A stretch of DNA of 64,000 nucleotides from Ferrimonas kyonanensis DSM 18153 (GTDB lineage: Bacteria; Pseudomonadota; Gammaproteobacteria; Enterobacterales; Shewanellaceae): the NCBI RefSeq assembly GCF_000425405.1, contig NZ_AUDJ01000002.1, forward strand, positions 62,001 to 126,000, given 5' to 3'. Both the position numbers and the translations under genes were made by a program. Below are positions 60,966 through 64,000 of this stretch, piece after piece (position 1 is the stretch's first letter; each line of letters opens with the position of its first letter). The notes below the pieces were generated by a model that ran no database searches, was not told the origin of the DNA, and worked only from the letters and a program-made list of their open reading frames with translations.

Positions 60966-63281
60966 ATGTCTTTGCCCATCGATGTTCTGCACCACTCATT
61001 TGTCTCCCAGCTTGAGCACCACCACCTGGTGGTGGAGTCGCAAACCGGCTCCGGTAAATCCACCCGTTTGCCACTGTGGGCGGCCGAACGCGGCCGAGTG
61101 TTGGTGGTGGAGCCGCGGCGGGTGGCCTGTGTGGCGTTGTCGCAGTTTCTGAATCGGCAGTCACCGCTGGCCATTGGCCATGCCATCCGTTTTGAATCCA
61201 CGGTGGACGAGGCCACTCGGGTGGCCTTTGTCACTCCGGGAGTGGCGCTGCGCTGGCTCAGCGAAACCGGTTTGTCTGGATTTGAGACGGTGATCATCGA
61301 TGAGTTTCATGAACGCCGTTGGGACACCGATCTGCTGTTGGCGTTGCTGAAAAAACGCGCCGCCCATCGGTTGGTGCTGACGTCGGCCACCATCGACGGC
61401 GCCCGCCTGTGTGAGTACCTGCAGGGGGAGCGCTTGCAGGCGCAGGGGCGCCAGTTTGAGGTGACCATTCAGCACCGTGCCCGCGATGGTCAGCAACTGG
61501 CGGACGATCGCAACCTGTCGCAGCGGGTAAAGGAAGCGGTGGTTGAGGGGTTGGCGCAGACGTCCGGTGATGTGCTGGTGTTCCTGCCGGGCAAGCGTGA
61601 GATTCAGCAGTGTCAGTCGGCGCTGACCGAGTTGGACGTGCAATTGGTGCCGCTGCATGGCTCGGCCAGCAACGACGCTCAACGAGCGGCACTGCAGCAG
61701 GGGCCGCGGCGGCGGGTCATTCTGGCCACCAACGTGGCGGAAACCTCGTTGACCATTCCCGGGGTGACCTGCGTGGTGGACTCGGGGCTGGAGCGGCGAA
61801 CCCATCAGCGCAACGGCCGCACGGTGTTAGGGTTGCACCGCATCTCCAAGGCCAGCGCCGCCCAGCGTGCCGGCCGGGCCGGGCGGGTTGAGGCCGGCGT
61901 CTGCTATCGACTGTGGGGCCAGCATGCGCCCCTGGAAGGGTTAACGCCGCCAGAGCTGCAGCGTGAAGAGCTGGTGGAGCCGATGCTGGCGGCGGCTTGC
62001 TCTGGTGAGGTCATGGCGTCGCTGCAGTTTGTGGATGGCTTGCCGGACAAATCGCTGACTCTGGCCCGGGACAAGCTGCTGCAGATGCAGGCCATCGATG
62101 GCCAGGGACGGGTCACCGACCATGGTCGGCGTTTGTATCCGTTGCCCATCGACACCCAGTTTGCTCATCTTATTACCGCCATGGATGACAAGGGCTGTCG
62201 CGAAGCCATGGTGGATCTGGCGGCGGCGCTGAGTATCGGTGCCCGCTTGTGGCAGCCGCCCACCTCGGAAGCGGGACTGAAGGCCCTGAAAGCCTGGCAG
62301 CCGCTGGCGTGCGACGCCATGACCCTGGTGCAGTTGTTGCGACGGCCACTGCCGGAAGCGCTGAGCTGTGACCCTCAGCTGCTGGCTGAGGCGCGGTTGC
62401 TGGCCAATCAGATTCGGCAAGCGTTGAGCCTGCCGCAGCTGTCTGCGGCTACCCCGGTTGATCGGGCACAGTGGCTGGCGGCGGTGATTCGTGCCCAGCC
62501 AGATCTGGTGTTTGTGCGGCGGCAGAAACGTCGTCAGGCTCTGGGTAATGGTTTTGCCGAGGTTCAGCAAGGGCGCGACAGCCGCTTCGATGACGCCGAT
62601 GAGGCGGCGGTGGTGTTTGACCAGTTTTCCCTGCCGGGACGAGGCACCCGCCAGACGCTGAACCTGGCCACCTGCATGGCGCCGGTGACTCTGAAATCCC
62701 TGCTGGCCGCCGGCCTGGGGGAGATGCAGGCGCCGGTGCTGCAGGAGGATGGCGTCACGCTGATGGCGTCGGTGATCTACGCTGGCCGAACCCTGGGGGA
62801 GACGGAATGCACCGACAGCGCCGATTTGACCCTGGATCTGTTGGTGGAACAGATCCTCAGTGGTAAGCACTTTGTCGACGTCGGAACACGCCTGCGCCGG
62901 GACCTGTGGGCCTGGGAGTTGTGGCTGGCCCTGGGGCAGGGGCAAGGCGAGCTGCCGGCATCGGCGGCGGACTGGCTGCGGCAGCGGTTGCAGTCGTTGG
63001 GGGTGGAGACCGTCGAGGATCTTGAGCTTATCGAAGAGGAGGAGCTGGTGTTTGAGGGGATACCCCAATGGCAGCGGCAGGAGTTTGATGAGCGGTTTCC
63101 GTCTCGGCTCACCCTGGCGGAGCTGAAGCTCACGGTGGAGTACGATTGTTCCCGTAAGCGGGTCACTGTTGTTTATGAACAGGGTAGCCGCAAAGCGGGG
63201 CCAAAGCGCTGGGAGTTACCGCGTTGGCAGGGGTGGCGGATTTTTTATCGTAAGGCCAGCCGTACGGTTGCGGTTTTGTAA
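60966..63281 (+). CDS. HrpB-like ATP-dependent helicase
   Basis: A 771-residue superfamily-2 helicase: Walker A SQTGSGKSTRLPLW, IIDEFHERRWDTD (DEFH box, as in HrpB), TSATIDGARL, and QRAGRAGRV. The C-terminus is shorter and different from E. coli HrpB (809). ATG 60966 used; the upstream frame extension carries no family sequence. Divergent from mtoX by 150 bases. Confidence 0.85.
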   Translation: MSLPIDVLHHSFVSQLEHHHLVVESQTGSGKSTRLPLWAAERGRVLVVEPRRVACVALSQFLNRQSPLAIGHAIRFESTVDEATRVAFVTPGVALRWLSETGLSGFETVIIDEFHERRWDTDLLLALLKKRAAHRLVLTSATIDGARLCEYLQGERLQAQGRQFEVTIQHRARDGQQLADDRNLSQRVKEAVVEGLAQTSGDVLVFLPGKREIQQCQSALTELDVQLVPLHGSASNDAQRAALQQGPRRRVILATNVAETSLTIPGVTCVVDSGLERRTHQRNGRTVLGLHRISKASAAQRAGRAGRVEAGVCYRLWGQHAPLEGLTPPELQREELVEPMLAAACSGEVMASLQFVDGLPDKSLTLARDKLLQMQAIDGQGRVTDHGRRLYPLPIDTQFAHLITAMDDKGCREAMVDLAAALSIGARLWQPPTSEAGLKALKAWQPLACDAMTLVQLLRRPLPEALSCDPQLLAEARLLANQIRQALSLPQLSAATPVDRAQWLAAVIRAQPDLVFVRRQKRRQALGNGFAEVQQGRDSRFDDADEAAVVFDQFSLPGRGTRQTLNLATCMAPVTLKSLLAAGLGEMQAPVLQEDGVTLMASVIYAGRTLGETECTDSADLTLDLLVEQILSGKHFVDVGTRLRRDLWAWELWLALGQGQGELPASAADWLRQRLQSLGVETVEDLELIEEEELVFEGIPQWQRQEFDERFPSRLTLAELKLTVEYDCSRKRVTVVYEQGSRKAGPKRWELPRWQGWRIFYRKASRTVAVL

Positions 63282-63410
63282 AATTGTCAAATTTTGGCGC
63301 TAAATTCATGGGTGACCCAAGTCTAGAATGTGGCATTTTTTCGGGAAAATGTTTCAATCTTGGCTCTTACTTTTCTCAAAAGTTTGATCCAAAATAAGTT
63401 TTTGGGGGAA

Positions 63411-63426
63411 TACCCCCAAAGGGGTA
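63411..63426. promoter_or_regulatory. NarP/NarL 7-2-7 site upstream of nrfA
   Basis: TACCCCC-aa-AGGGGTA, inverted heptamers 2 bases apart, close to consensus TACYYMT-N2-AKRRGTA (one mismatch). Centre is about 77 bases before the nrfA ATG. A weak FNR-like half site TTGAT lies at 63384. Confidence 0.75.
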
Positions 63427-63494
63427 TGCCTGTCTTTTGGGCAGTTAACTATCATGCAACTCGAGAGATAAAAAAAAGCCTCGGAGAGGATGAG

Positions 63495-64000
63495 ATGAAA
63501 CCTATGAATAAAATTGCTTTGGCTGTAACCATCGCTGCACTGAGCGGTTCTGCATTTGCTAAGAACAGCCCAGAAGACGCTAATAACCTGACCTGGAAAG
63601 AGAAGTATCCTGAGCAGTATGCTTCTTGGGCCAGCACCATTGAATCTACCGATAAAGCCGACATCCTGGAAGCCGACCCTATGGTTGTGCTGATGTTTGG
63701 CGGTTACGGTTTTGCGAAAGACTACAACAAGCCACGTGGTCACCAGTTTGCGGTTATCGATAACATCCGCAGCCTGCGTACCGGTGGTCCAATGACCGAC
63801 AGCGAAGGCCCAATGGCGGCTTCTTGCTGGGGTTGTAAGACTCCTGACCTGAAGCGTATGTACGATCAGGTTGGCGAAGGCAACTTCTCTGAGAAGAAGT
63901 GGGGCGCTTGGGGCCATGAGATGGCTAACTCCATCGGTTGTGCCGACTGTCACGATGCCGAAACCGGCAAGCCAACTCCGGCTCGTCCTTTCGCCATGCG
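63495..64000 (+). CDS. nrfA: Cytochrome c nitrite reductase (ammonia-forming), N-terminal part
   Basis: 168 codons in the window. Signal peptide (residues 1-22, SAFA-KN), then the active-site haem motif CWGCK (Cys111, Cys114, Lys115), unique to NrfA, and a second haem CADCH (149-153). NrfA reduces nitrite to ammonium in the periplasm. Start: the ATG at 63495 follows GGAG; an internal ATG (63504) would also give a signal. The gene continues past the right edge. Confidence 0.97.
   Translation, partial: MKPMNKIALAVTIAALSGSAFAKNSPEDANNLTWKEKYPEQYASWASTIESTDKADILEADPMVVLMFGGYGFAKDYNKPRGHQFAVIDNIRSLRTGGPMTDSEGPMAASCWGCKTPDLKRMYDQVGEGNFSEKKWGAWGHEMANSIGCADCHDAETGKPTPARPFAM

Noticed and set aside
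61312-61320. DEFH in place of DEAH as an active-site change in the helicase
   Set aside because: DEFH is normal for the HrpB subgroup.
63384-63397. FNR-like site TTGATccaaAATAA before nrfA
   Set aside because: The right half matches only 3 of 5 positions; recorded only as a weak half site.

Overview
The window reads as chromosomal DNA of a GC-rich, respiratory marine Gammaproteobacterium close to the Shewanella/Ferrimonas group (inference). The reasons are a pentahaem nitrite reductase (NrfA) start at the right edge, a secreted tetrahaem lipoprotein, NorVWR nitric-oxide detoxification, a LodA-type quinoprotein oxidase, and Shewanella-like small genes (PpiC, DUF1971, TRL-like lipoprotein). 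Genes are densely packed on both strands. No tRNA, rRNA, CRISPR array or complete insertion sequence was seen.

Layout. 1-4.8 kb: an efflux operon on the minus strand (periplasmic adaptor, ABC ATPase, two FtsX-type permeases, start of a response regulator), preceded by a good sigma-54 promoter and two palindromic enhancer-like sites. 4.8-11.5 kb: TDT transporter with divergent LysR regulator, a repeat-rich secreted protein, asd, corA, ppiC and a TM2 protein. 11.5-17.9 kb: a divergent acyl-CoA/lipid-type catabolic locus (two minus-strand dehydrogenases; phosphatase, acyl-CoA dehydrogenase, TetR, and a kinase-SDR fusion on plus) around an operator-like inverted repeat. 17.9-33.6 kb: envelope lipoproteins, an ankyrin protein with a peptidoglycan-binding-like segment, small oxidoreductases, a D-aminoacylase-like operon, a tetrahaem lipoprotein with EF-hand-like loops, a LuxR regulator and a lipoprotein of 25-residue repeats ending in a PDZ domain.

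34.1-36.6 kb is the most distinctive stretch: an AT-richer block of four integron gene cassettes with three intact attC sites and a broken fourth, and no integrase in view (a CALIN). The 5' end of every cassette is complementary to the R'' box of its own attC. Cargo includes two immunity-like proteins, an HExxH metallopeptidase and a two-gene cassette whose membrane-protein gene lacks a normal start codon and has an internal stop. The right flank (36.6-40.4 kb) holds a gene remnant, an S41 peptidase, a YugP-type protease and a protein with a HigA-like C-terminus.

40.5-50.5 kb: LysR with pirin and flavin reductase, two secreted proteins, then a monohaem secreted protein followed by a LodA/LodB pair (cysteine tryptophylquinone oxidase and its maturation flavoprotein). 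50.5-55.2 kb: DUF1971 protein, norW, norV and divergent norR with a sigma-54 promoter and three NorR sites. 55.2-64 kb: a 30-codon ORF with its own terminator, LysR, envelope proteins, a methanethiol oxidase/SCO pair, an HrpB-like helicase and nrfA with a NarP/NarL-type 7-2-7 site. A recurring theme is small-molecule redox stress and anaerobic nitrogen/sulfur metabolism under sigma-54 or two-component control.
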